In this document: positions 56,701 through 64,000 of the stretch, piece after piece
How the letters are laid out: each line of letters begins with the position of its first letter
Position numbering within the stretch: position 1 is the first letter of the stretch
Source: Salinibacterium sp. PAMC 21357
GTDB lineage: Bacteria > Actinomycetota > Actinomycetes > Actinomycetales > Microbacteriaceae
Reading direction: 5' to 3'
NCBI RefSeq assembly: GCF_000247645.1
Contig: NZ_AHWA01000002.1
Location: 1-64,000 of the forward strand
DNA: 64,000 nt
Notes under the pieces: generated by a model
What the model saw: the letters and a program-made list of their open reading frames with translations, nothing else
Database searches by the model: none
Told to the model about the DNA's origin: nothing
Program-made: the position numbers and the translations under genes

Positions 56701-56803
56701 TCAACTCCGGCCGAGCACTCAACTCGTAGCATGACGGGAATCGCCGTCAATCACTTTCGACAGCTCGCGTTGTTCGCGAAACACCTGCTTCATTTTTGCG
56801 CTG

Positions 56804-57400
56804 CTAAGTGTGCGAATCTTTGTCAAAGGATAGCGATGAGTGAACCCCATGTGAACGTTCGATAATCCAAGGCCGGTGACTCTCGCTTTGCGCAAAGCCC
56901 AAGTGGCTACGTCGGTACATGCTTACAGGCACGCGTCGGATACTCGCACCAATGGATTTCGCGAAATGATCATTCAATGCGAGCGCGCCAACGTTATTGT
57001 CTAGGGTGGCCAGCGCGATATTTCGTTCTGGCGCTCGCTCCGCAACTCTACTCAGTAGTGCGAGCGCGACGCCGCGACGCCTCGCTGCGGGGACTACAGC
57101 AACCAGTTGAATAAACAACGGATCGGATTCTTCTGGGCCTATGAAAACAAGACTAAAACCGACAGGCTGCTCGCCGATTCGTGCCAGAAGAACGAACTGC
57201 TGTTCAATTTTCGACACGTTGTATTCGACGCTCTGGATGTAGGTCGACTCACACTCAGCCTGTACCCAGCTCATTAACCGTCCGTCCTGCCTCGTCGCTT
57301 CCGCGTCACGAACCGAGACTTTTGAACTGGGCAGCGCCCTGAGACGGAGTCTCCATGCGGCGAACTCTGGTTCTTCGTAGGGAGAAATGAGATTGAACAC
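56804..57400 (-). CDS. GNAT family N-acetyltransferase
   Basis: 198 residues with the GNAT core: VGFSLVFIGPEESDPLFIQLVAVVPAARRRGVALALL (acetyl-CoA motif RRRGVA) and ALATLDNNVGALALNDHFAKSIGA (motif B). Substrate unknown. The unusual ~45-residue C-terminal extension after the core (FAQSESHRPWIIERSHG) is not typical. Single gene between two DUF368 relics. Confidence 0.82.
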   Translation of the reverse strand: MFNLISPYEEPEFAAWRLRLRALPSSKVSVRDAEATRQDGRLMSWVQAECESTYIQSVEYNVSKIEQQFVLLARIGEQPVGFSLVFIGPEESDPLFIQLVAVVPAARRRGVALALLSRVAERAPERNIALATLDNNVGALALNDHFAKSIGASIRRVPVSMYRRSHLGFAQSESHRPWIIERSHGVHSSLSFDKDSHT

Positions 57401-57785
57401 ACAAAAACAGTAGCAACGATGAACGAGCCATGTTTAGGCTCACTGCAGACAGTTGGAAGGGAGGTGGCTTTTAGCTCAGGCCGTGCCCTGATCCTGGCGT
57501 TCGTCCTACGATTGCGCTGAATTCGATCATTGTGTCGATAACCCCTCTATGTGCGCGATCGGCTTCTGCAAACGTGGCCAGAGCTCCTCTGGCTTGTAGA
57601 GGAAAATCTATCGAGGGTTCCAAGTCGTATTCTTGGGCGTTGCGGCTGAGCCCATTAGGGCACGCCGCGCAAGCTGTGCAACGTTCGGCGGTGCCACTCA
57701 GCGCAGTCTGCCCAGATAAGGCCAGCGAAAGGCGCTAAACCGCAAGCGAGGATCACACGCCGCGCGGCTCAAGACCTGCCAGACA
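57401..57785. other. 385-bp stretch without a recognisable gene
   Basis: Between the GNAT start and the DUF368 relic. A 68-codon + frame (57532-57738) shows no family or good ribosome site. Nothing else seen. Confidence 0.5.
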
Positions 57786-58166
57786 TCAGGAGAGAGCATC
57801 CGCCGCTTTCAGCAGGGCGACCTCTGCCGCCCGGATGCCCAGCACGAGCACGGCGCCGATTACGAGAAGAAGCAACACGAATCCGAAGTCAGCTTCGGGT
57901 GCCAGGATTTCGCCGGACTCGGTCTGCCACGGCCACAACGCGCGCGACGAGCCGAGCGTGAGGCTCGTCATGATGACGAGGGTAACGCGGCGTTGGTTCT
58001 TAATTGCCACTGCAGTCCCTGAAACGAAGAGGCCGATGATGGCGCCGATGGCGAATGCTCCGAGGTAGCCGACGTTGCGGTCGTTGACGGCGGCGAGGGT
58101 CGGAGCGTACATGCCGAGGATCAGCAGCAGGATCGTCAATCGATCGTTGGTTGCTGCCTCGTTCAC
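57786..58166 (-). pseudogene. decayed copy of the DUF368 gene 3' half (copy 2)
   Basis: From about residue 10 the frame reads LLLILGMYAPTLAAVNDRN, then GYLGAFAIGAIIGLFVSG, RVTLVIMTSLTLGSSRALWPWQT and APEADFGFVLLLL. It matches the intact DUF368 gene from its 'LLLILGMYAP' segment to near the C-terminus, with a small deletion and a changed end. Better preserved than copy 3. It has an ATG but lacks the N-terminal 60% of the family, so I treat it as a relic. Confidence 0.8.
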
Positions 58167-58267
58167 TGACTGGATGCGTATCGTTCAGTGGTGGCTACGA
58201 TTGGTAGATAACTCAACCTCACCATTGTTGCGGTCGGTACTTCCGATGGGCCTCCGCGCTTCTGCTC

Positions 58268-58631
58268 GTGCAGGGTATGCTCATGGAACCCGTAGTGTTC
58301 ATTGGTTTGCTCGCGCTCGTCGCGGTAGGGCTCCCGCAAGGATCTGTGACTGCGCAGGCCCAGGTCCCCCCCCTACTCGCAAGAGAACGTCTACCTGATG
58401 ATGTCGATGAGCGGAATCCTCGCTGTACTGCGCATCGTCGGTGCTATTGCACTGTGGCAAAGGAAGATGCGGGGCTTGACGCTGTTGATAATCAACTGCA
58501 TCGTCACCCTTACTTTGATGGACTTCTTACTGCCCGCCGGAATCGCCGACGGCCTCCCGTCAGGAATCGTACTCATATTGATCCTGCGCGGATGGTTCGG
58601 CAGCCGACTAATTGAAGAATTCGTCTCTTAG
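58268..58631 (+). pseudogene. small membrane protein broken at a C8 tract
   Basis: The first frame gives MLMEPVVFIGLLALVAVGL (one membrane helix). It runs through QAQVPP into a run of eight C (58366-58373) and then loses coding character. Removing one C joins it to the frame YSQENVYLMMSMSGILAVL, followed by three more hydrophobic helices (LTLLIINCIVTLTLMDFLL; SGIVLILILRGWFGSRL), ending at 58631. The joined ~120-residue product would be a four-helix membrane protein of unknown family. The break at a homopolymer suggests slippage or a sequencing error. Confidence 0.55.
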
Positions 58632-58666
58632 CGGAGTGAGGTGAGGATCAGCTAAGAACGCGGATG

Positions 58667-59638
58667 CTACTTCTCGAGAATGTCGGAGTTGGGGTCGTCC
58701 AGCTCGGGATCGGCCAATACCTCCGGCGACAGCATCCGCCGCTTCACAAGCGCAGCTTCTGCCGCCAAAATGGCCAGCACGACCACGGCGCCGAGAGCGA
58801 TGAGAAGCAGCACGATTCCGAAGTCGGCTTCGGGTGCCAAGACTGCGCCTTCCTCGGTCTGCCAGGGCCAGAGGGCGCGAAGCGAGCCGAGCATGAGGCC
58901 CGTCATGATGACGAGGGTGACGCGGCGGCGGTTTTTGAGTAGCCATTGCAGGGCGGAGACGAAGAGGCCGAGGCCGATGATGGCGCCGATAATGAAGGCG
59001 CCGAGGTAGCCGAGGTTGCGGTCGTTGACGGCGGCGAGGGTCGGGGCGTACATGCCGAGGATCAGCAGTAGGTAGGAGCCGGAGACTCCGGGCAACACGA
59101 GAGCGCAGACCGCCAGCGCGGCCGCGAGAGAGACGATGATCAGCGCGGGGTCGGCATCCGCCGCTTTCGGCAAGCTCGTGAGCGCGACGGCAACGCCGGC
59201 GGCGAGGAGGCCGATAAGGATTTCGCGGAACGTCCAACGCCCTCCGACCATGCGTGCCGGCACGATGAGCGACGCCGCAATGAGGCCGGCGGAGACCGCG
59301 CGGGTTCCGGTGGGGTACTGCTCGATGAGGGGCGCAAGGAGAGCGGCGCCCAGGACGATGGCGAGCAGCATCCCGATACCGATGGGGAGAACGACGTTCC
59401 AGCGCACCGAACGAAAGTGGGCGGCAGCGCGGGAGAGGCCGCGACCTCGGATGCCGTCCGCAACCGTGAGCGCCACACCGCGAGCGAGGTGCCCGGCTCC
59501 GTCGATGAGGGAATCGTAGACGCCGACGAGTAGCGCGATGGTGCCGCCGCTGACGCCGGGAACGATCTCAGCGAAGCCGATGAGCATGCCGCGCAAGGCA
59601 TCACCGACAGTGCGGATGACGGGGTGTACTCGGGTCAT
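58667..59638 (-). CDS. DUF368 integral membrane protein
   Basis: About 323 residues from MTRVHPVIRTVGDALRG. Family signature GFAEIVPGVSGGTIALLVGVYDSLI near the N-terminus, repeated in inverted-topology fashion as LVLPGVSGSYLLLILGMYAP near residue 200; about eight to nine hydrophobic segments. DUF368 proteins are linked to polyprenyl-phosphate flipping (PopT/DUF368 group); this gene's role is inferred from the family. The internal ATG is chosen; the frame to 59749 has no coding character upstream. Two partial copies of its 3' half lie downstream. Confidence 0.87.
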   Translation of the reverse strand: MTRVHPVIRTVGDALRGMLIGFAEIVPGVSGGTIALLVGVYDSLIDGAGHLARGVALTVADGIRGRGLSRAAAHFRSVRWNVVLPIGIGMLLAIVLGAALLAPLIEQYPTGTRAVSAGLIAASLIVPARMVGGRWTFREILIGLLAAGVAVALTSLPKAADADPALIIVSLAAALAVCALVLPGVSGSYLLLILGMYAPTLAAVNDRNLGYLGAFIIGAIIGLGLFVSALQWLLKNRRRVTLVIMTGLMLGSLRALWPWQTEEGAVLAPEADFGIVLLLIALGAVVVLAILAAEAALVKRRMLSPEVLADPELDDPNSDILEK

Positions 59639-59901
59639 TGCGTGCTCGTTCTCATGTCGTGGGTGTGTGGCGCTAACAGAGGCAGATCGATGGCCTCGCA
59701 CGGGAAGTCGATCTAGTTTAGGGCGCGCCGGCTGAACGGGTCGCCGCAAGAAGGATCGAGCGAGACGCCGCGGCCCAGACGCTCGCAGCGGCGGAGTCTT
59801 AACGGTAGGAAGTCATTCGTGATGGGAAGCCGCTACGTCAGAATCATCTACGTGCGGCTGCCTAACCTCATTTGCCCGGCGGTGCACCAATGCTGGTGTT
59901 C

Positions 59902-60867
59902 CTAGCCGTCGACCCTCGATACAGCGTCCGCTCGCGACTTGAGGCGTGAACGATACGCCGCGATGGGCCATTCAACTACGAGTGCAGATGCGATACCAAG
60001 TAGTAAGCCCGAAAATAACAGACTCCACTGTGGCAGGGCCTGGCCATCAGCGAGGGTCCACCTAGCGATCCCGGAAGTGAGGGGCATAGTTTGGGTATTT
60101 TCGGGCTTGGCTGAAGTTTCCCATTGAACCGCAGCCGTTTCGCGATTCTGGTTTTCGTATAACACCGGAAATCCGGAACCATAGATCACTTCGCCCTCGC
60201 TCACCTCCGGCGGGGTGGCACTGTCGAATTGCTCGGTGATCGACGAGGTTAAAACTGTCATCGCTGTCGACAGGGCTGATACCTCCCACAGACCAGCGTT
60301 GTCGTAGGAGAAGCCTATAGATGGTGTCCGGGCGAGCCGTTGGCCCGCTTGCGAGTCGGTCCATGTTCCTTTTGGAAATCCACGAAGCTGCGTGAAATCA
60401 ACCACGCGAATAACTTGGCGCTCCCTTTCTTTGAATATTTCAGGGTCAGAACTGCGGCAGGCAGACGCTTTGCCGAGAACTGTGACGTCCCTAAACCCGA
60501 CCCCGTCCCCGCTGACGATGTCACCGTTAGCAATGTCGAGCTGAGCGCCGCAATAAAGGATGAGGGTGATCGGCGCAGCGGAGAGGTCAGACGCGCTTTG
60601 TGCACGCGCGGTGATTTCTACGAAGCCACTCGACGTCATCGTCCATATGAACGACACAACGAGATCTCTATCAACGGCGGTGGTTAGCTGATTCTCGTCG
60701 CCGGTCTGGCCGATCTCAATGTCCCATCCCACGCCGACAGGGAGATCGACGTGTGCAGTGTCAGTTCCCCGAGCACCGAGCCATAAGCCTGCGGCAACCA
60801 GCGCGGCAATGATCAGCCACTCAAGGGCGGCTAAACGCCGCTGTGCTGTGAAAACCGATTGGGCCAT
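59902..60867 (-). CDS. membrane protein of unknown function
   Basis: About 321 residues from MAQSVFTAQRRLAALEWLII. One N-terminal helix (LEWLIIAALVAAGLWLG), a ~230-residue probably extracytoplasmic beta-rich domain with two cysteines (ILYCGAQL; GKASACRSSD), and a second helix near the C-terminus (LLFSGLLLGIASALVVEWPI) with a basic tail. No family recognised. ATG 60867 chosen; ATG 60894 nine codons upstream is possible. Divergent from thrE. Confidence 0.65.
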   Translation of the reverse strand: MAQSVFTAQRRLAALEWLIIAALVAAGLWLGARGTDTAHVDLPVGVGWDIEIGQTGDENQLTTAVDRDLVVSFIWTMTSSGFVEITARAQSASDLSAAPITLILYCGAQLDIANGDIVSGDGVGFRDVTVLGKASACRSSDPEIFKERERQVIRVVDFTQLRGFPKGTWTDSQAGQRLARTPSIGFSYDNAGLWEVSALSTAMTVLTSSITEQFDSATPPEVSEGEVIYGSGFPVLYENQNRETAAVQWETSAKPENTQTMPLTSGIARWTLADGQALPQWSLLFSGLLLGIASALVVEWPIAAYRSRLKSRADAVSRVDG

Positions 60868-60985
60868 GTCGTCTCGCCTTCGATGGTTCAGCATACGTCT
60901 CGACTCGTTTTCCCGGTAGCGTTTTTTACGAGGCCCGTTGTGTCCGCTTTCTGAAACAATTTGCGTCCGCAACCCCTACCCTTGA

Positions 60986-62437
60986 GTGGTGAGTAAGGGC
61001 AATGACTCCCGCATGCGGGCATATCGACAGCGACTAGGGCGATCCCTGATCGCGATGGCCGGGGGAGCCCTGCGCACCAACAATGCGCCCACCCAGCTGC
61101 TCTCGATTCCCGGCAATGAGCAGCAACTTTCGCAGCGGCACGCACGCTCGGTTATCGACCTGTGTTTGCGGGCCGGTGAGGCGATGCTCGCGACTGGTGC
61201 CTCCGCCGCCGACGTTGTCGCGACCGTGCTGCGCCTCAGCACGGCTTATGGCGTCAGCGGGATGCACGTCGACATCACCTTCACCTCTCTTACCGTGTCC
61301 ATTCACCGCGGGATGAACGAAGACCCCATGTCGATCATGCGCATCGTCAAAGTGCGCACCATCGACTACACGCGCCTGCAAAACGTGTACTGGCTCATCG
61401 ATGAACTCACCGGCCCTGACGGCCCCGGGGACGTCGACGAAGCGCGCGACAAACTCGGCGTGATTCTCACCACGCCGCACCCGTACCGGCGCTGGATGGT
61501 CACCGCTGGCAAGGCGCTTCTCGCGGCAGGTGTCGTAGTGATCTTCGACGTGAGCTTTGTGCTCGTGCTCGTGGCGGCAGCATCCGCCGCCATCTCAGAC
61601 GTGCTCACGCGGCGTCTCGAACGACTCTCGGTTCCCGCGTTCTTCGCTCAGATTGCGGCGGCCGGGGTAATCACCATCATCGCGGTGTTCATGTTCTGGC
61701 TTCGATCGGTCGGCATCGATATTCCCGGATCGAACAGCCCTACCGTGATCGTGATCTCCGGCATCATCATGCTGCTGTCCGGTGTCGGCCTCACGTCTGC
61801 GGCCAGCGACGCGATTGGCGGCTACTACGTCACCGCCACTGCGCGCGGCCTCGAAGTGATCATGATGACCGTCGGCCTGGCCGTGGGAATCTCCATAGTG
61901 CTCAGCATTTCGCTGCGCCTCGGCATCCCCGTAGCAGTCGGTGACTCGCTCGGTGACAGTCGCAGCGTTGTCTCCGGCATGGTCGGCTCGGCCATCATCG
62001 CCGTCGGCTTCGCCCTAGCCTCATACGTGCGGATGCGCTTGCTCCCCATCATGGCGATCGGCGCCGCCCTCGTGTTCGCCGTCTACTGGGTAATACTGCC
62101 GTTGGTTTCCTCGCCCGGTCTCGCCCCGGCCATCGCCGGAACTGCCGCCGGCATCGTGAGCTACCTGCTCTACCGCTGGCTGAAAGTGCCAGAAGGCGCC
62201 ACCAACATGGTCGGCATCATCGCCCTGCTGCCCGGCCTTGCCCTCTACCGCGGTATTTACGCGCTCATGGATTCCGAATTTGGGGTGACCGAAGCGTTGC
62301 CGTCCATGGTCATGGCACTCGCGACCGGACTCGGCCTTGCCGCCGGCACAACCATCGGCGGATTCATTGCTCGACGCACCTTCGGATTCGACCGCGCGGC
62401 AATGCTCGCGCTGAAGCGGTCGCGGACGCCGCGGTAG
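60986..62437 (+). CDS. thrE: threonine/serine exporter ThrE
   Basis: 483 residues. N-terminal DUF1212/ThrE domain (LCLRAGEAMLATGASAADVVATVL, TSLTVSIHRG) with an H-x-G motif typical of the family, then about ten membrane helices ending GLGLAAGTTIGGFIARRTFG. Related to Corynebacterium ThrE, exporting threonine and serine. Tandem GTG starts at 60986/60989. Complete. Confidence 0.9.
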   Translation: MVSKGNDSRMRAYRQRLGRSLIAMAGGALRTNNAPTQLLSIPGNEQQLSQRHARSVIDLCLRAGEAMLATGASAADVVATVLRLSTAYGVSGMHVDITFTSLTVSIHRGMNEDPMSIMRIVKVRTIDYTRLQNVYWLIDELTGPDGPGDVDEARDKLGVILTTPHPYRRWMVTAGKALLAAGVVVIFDVSFVLVLVAAASAAISDVLTRRLERLSVPAFFAQIAAAGVITIIAVFMFWLRSVGIDIPGSNSPTVIVISGIIMLLSGVGLTSAASDAIGGYYVTATARGLEVIMMTVGLAVGISIVLSISLRLGIPVAVGDSLGDSRSVVSGMVGSAIIAVGFALASYVRMRLLPIMAIGAALVFAVYWVILPLVSSPGLAPAIAGTAAGIVSYLLYRWLKVPEGATNMVGIIALLPGLALYRGIYALMDSEFGVTEALPSMVMALATGLGLAAGTTIGGFIARRTFGFDRAAMLALKRSRTPR

Positions 62438-62516
62438 TGCTTTCGTCTATATGAATAGGACAGCGTCGTTTGCCAGCTTCGCTCAGTGAATCGCAACGAA
62501 TGAGGAGCGCAGGAGA

Positions 62517-64000
62517 ATGCCCGAAACTACAGATGGCCGCTCAATGTCGAATTCAGAGGCCTTTAAAGTCTGGGGTCCTGTCGCTAGGCAGACACTCATC
62601 GAAGCAGCGAGCACATTTGGTGGCTGGATCACCTACACCGAATTAGCTGACGCGATCCAAAATAGAACCGGTGTTATCGCCAAGCAACAACTGAACTATT
62701 GGATCGGTGGGTTGCTGGAGGAAGTCTCTGAAGATGCTGCCCGCGACGGCGAGCCTCGCCTAACCTCACTATGTCTCCATGCTGATGAGTCAATCGGTGA
62801 TGGTTACCCCTGGTCGCGAGGCATTGCTGACGAATCTGTCCGCGAAGAGATCGCGGCTCAAGATCGGCTTGAGTGCTATCGGCGCTATGCGAGCAATTTC
62901 CCCGCCCAAGGGGCTGTTCCAGCGCTGCCGTCGAAAGTAGCGAAACGCCTAGAGCGTCGGGAAAAAGTTGGTGGTGCAGGGTCCGCAACATCGCGTGACC
63001 ACGAAGTCGCGTGGATTATCCCGTCTAACGGCGGCACGTTTGATTCCATCGCCGCATTCGCAGCTCGCGAAGAAATCGACTGGAGCGAGACAACTTCGGC
63101 CGGCATTAAGACCGGCGATACCGTTTTTCTTTACGGGACAGCACCCACAAGCGCGCTGACCCACAAGTGTGAAGTGGTGCAGACCGGAGTTCCCTTCGAA
63201 TCAGTGATCGACGATCGGGAATTTTGGAGAGACGACAGCGCGTTTCTTCAACGAAAGGGCCGCAGCTGGATGCGCCTGCGGCTAGTTCAAACTTTTTCAG
63301 CGGAGCAGCGGGAGGCGCTGTCGCTCGACACTATGAAGCGTCATGGGATGAAAGGGGCCCCACAAGGTCGCATGAGAGTGCCCGACACGATCCGATCCCT
63401 CATAGTGCGCGAGTCGACGACTTTACGTCATTTTTGGTGGGTCAACCAGGGCGGCACCGCAGATCGTGGCCAGAATTTCCGACATCTCTGGGCTCCGATT
63501 CGCGCGGCCGATGGTCGGCGTATGCGGCATTGGGACGCACTCGAAGCTGCATCTCGTGGCGACATCGTTGTCCACTATGCGCATAGGTTTGTGATTGGGA
63601 CGAGCGAGGTTGCTCAAACGCACCGTTCAGCGGTGCGTCCGCCAGACTTCGAGACCGGCGAATTCACGGGCGACACTGGTCGAGAGGTCTGGCTCGATCA
63701 CTTCCAGGAATTTGATGTGCCTGTCTCGCTCGAGCACATTCCGTTAGAGCTGAGAAAAGACGATTTAGGGGAGGGCAGCCCGTTTGAACACAGCGGTAAA
63801 GTGCAACAGGGGTATTTCTTCCCGATCATGCCAACGATTGCTGCGGCGGTATTCGGCGCCAACGGGCTCCTTGAAGACACGTCAACTGAGCTCGAGCCTT
63901 CGATCGAAGCGTATGACGGTGACTCGCATTCCGAACGCCTTCTTCGGTTGAATGAGACCGACGGCACAGCAACAGTTACCTATCGCAAAGAGCAATCAGG
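62517..64000 (+). CDS. EVE-domain restriction protein, McrB-like; 3' end outside window
   Basis: Open from ATG 62517 (GAGGAG 9 nt upstream) to the window edge without a stop: 494 codons. Residues ~10-120: winged-helix-like domain (ITYTELADAIQNRTG, LNYWIGGLLEEVSEDAA, GEPRLTSLCLHADESIGDGY) found at the front of several modification-dependent nucleases. Residues ~160-235: EVE-like (AWIIPSNGGTFD, GDTVFLYGTAP). Residues ~304-400: second EVE-like domain (FWWVNQGGT, LWAPIRAADG, GDIVVHYAHRFVIGTS). Such domains read modified bases. A McrB-type GTPase is expected further on, but this cannot be seen. Third-position composition resembles the defence genes. Confidence 0.75.
   Translation, partial: MPETTDGRSMSNSEAFKVWGPVARQTLIEAASTFGGWITYTELADAIQNRTGVIAKQQLNYWIGGLLEEVSEDAARDGEPRLTSLCLHADESIGDGYPWSRGIADESVREEIAAQDRLECYRRYASNFPAQGAVPALPSKVAKRLERREKVGGAGSATSRDHEVAWIIPSNGGTFDSIAAFAAREEIDWSETTSAGIKTGDTVFLYGTAPTSALTHKCEVVQTGVPFESVIDDREFWRDDSAFLQRKGRSWMRLRLVQTFSAEQREALSLDTMKRHGMKGAPQGRMRVPDTIRSLIVRESTTLRHFWWVNQGGTADRGQNFRHLWAPIRAADGRRMRHWDALEAASRGDIVVHYAHRFVIGTSEVAQTHRSAVRPPDFETGEFTGDTGREVWLDHFQEFDVPVSLEHIPLELRKDDLGEGSPFEHSGKVQQGYFFPIMPTIAAAVFGANGLLEDTSTELEPSIEAYDGDSHSERLLRLNETDGTATVTYRKEQS

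Noticed and set aside
58608-59237. Arginine-rich 209-codon frame on the - strand
   Set aside because: A shifted frame within the DUF368 gene; composition is typical of a shadow.

Overview
The window is a chromosomal segment of a moderately high-GC actinobacterium, most likely a member of the Microbacteriaceae. The evidence is the gene content, the frequent GTG starts, the tRNA and rRNA sequences, and the order TPR protein - HAD phosphatase - small protein - tlyA - nadK - recN - pyrG - NUDIX - xerD - parA - scpA - scpB - rluB - cmk - der. That order is the classic actinobacterial block seen around Rv1691-Rv1713 in Mycobacterium tuberculosis. No species is assigned.

1-20 kb: the 3' end of a 23S rRNA gene, the 5S rRNA and a strong terminator, then the conserved housekeeping block on the + strand. 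The only interruption is a copper-type cassette on the - strand (SHOCT protein, Tat-exported multicopper oxidase, DUF302 protein; 5.0-7.15 kb) behind a CsoR-like palindrome. A degenerate copy of the tlyA 3' end lies on the far side of the cassette, so it looks like an insertion at the end of tlyA. 20-25 kb: an MFS exporter, then a TPP riboswitch followed by thiM, thiE and a thiD-tenA fusion.

25.2-29.2 kb: tRNA-Pro(GGG) carries a 3.9 kb island bounded by an exact 29-bp repeat of the tRNA 3' end. The island has no integrase. It holds a truncated lipoprotein, a 5'-truncated and frameshifted RHS/polymorphic toxin, and three immunity-like genes, one of them frameshifted. 29.2-42 kb: an IS481-type transposase scrap, a class II HDAC-like deacetylase, a LuxR regulator, two tandemly duplicated lipoproteins, a large beta-helix adhesin with an LAXTG sorting signal, a secreted alpha/beta hydrolase and a large ATPase-LuxR regulator. 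42-48 kb: a long-chain olefin operon (oleA, an oleB-oleC fusion, oleD) followed by an MpaB-like oxygenase gene. oleA carries a one-base frameshift.

48.5-64 kb is a defence-rich accessory region. It contains a Hachiman-type pair (hamA nuclease, hamB helicase) and, convergent to it, a translationally coupled reverse transcriptase plus HEPN RNase pair that looks like a split AbiA-type system. A DUF4238 gene, a GNAT gene and the start of an EVE-domain, McrB-like restriction gene running off the window follow. Two decayed copies of the DUF368 gene 3' half separate these modules, with the intact DUF368 gene at 58.7-59.6 kb; its 3' end looks like a recurrent recombination point. The RT-HEPN pair is my best candidate for an undescribed system.
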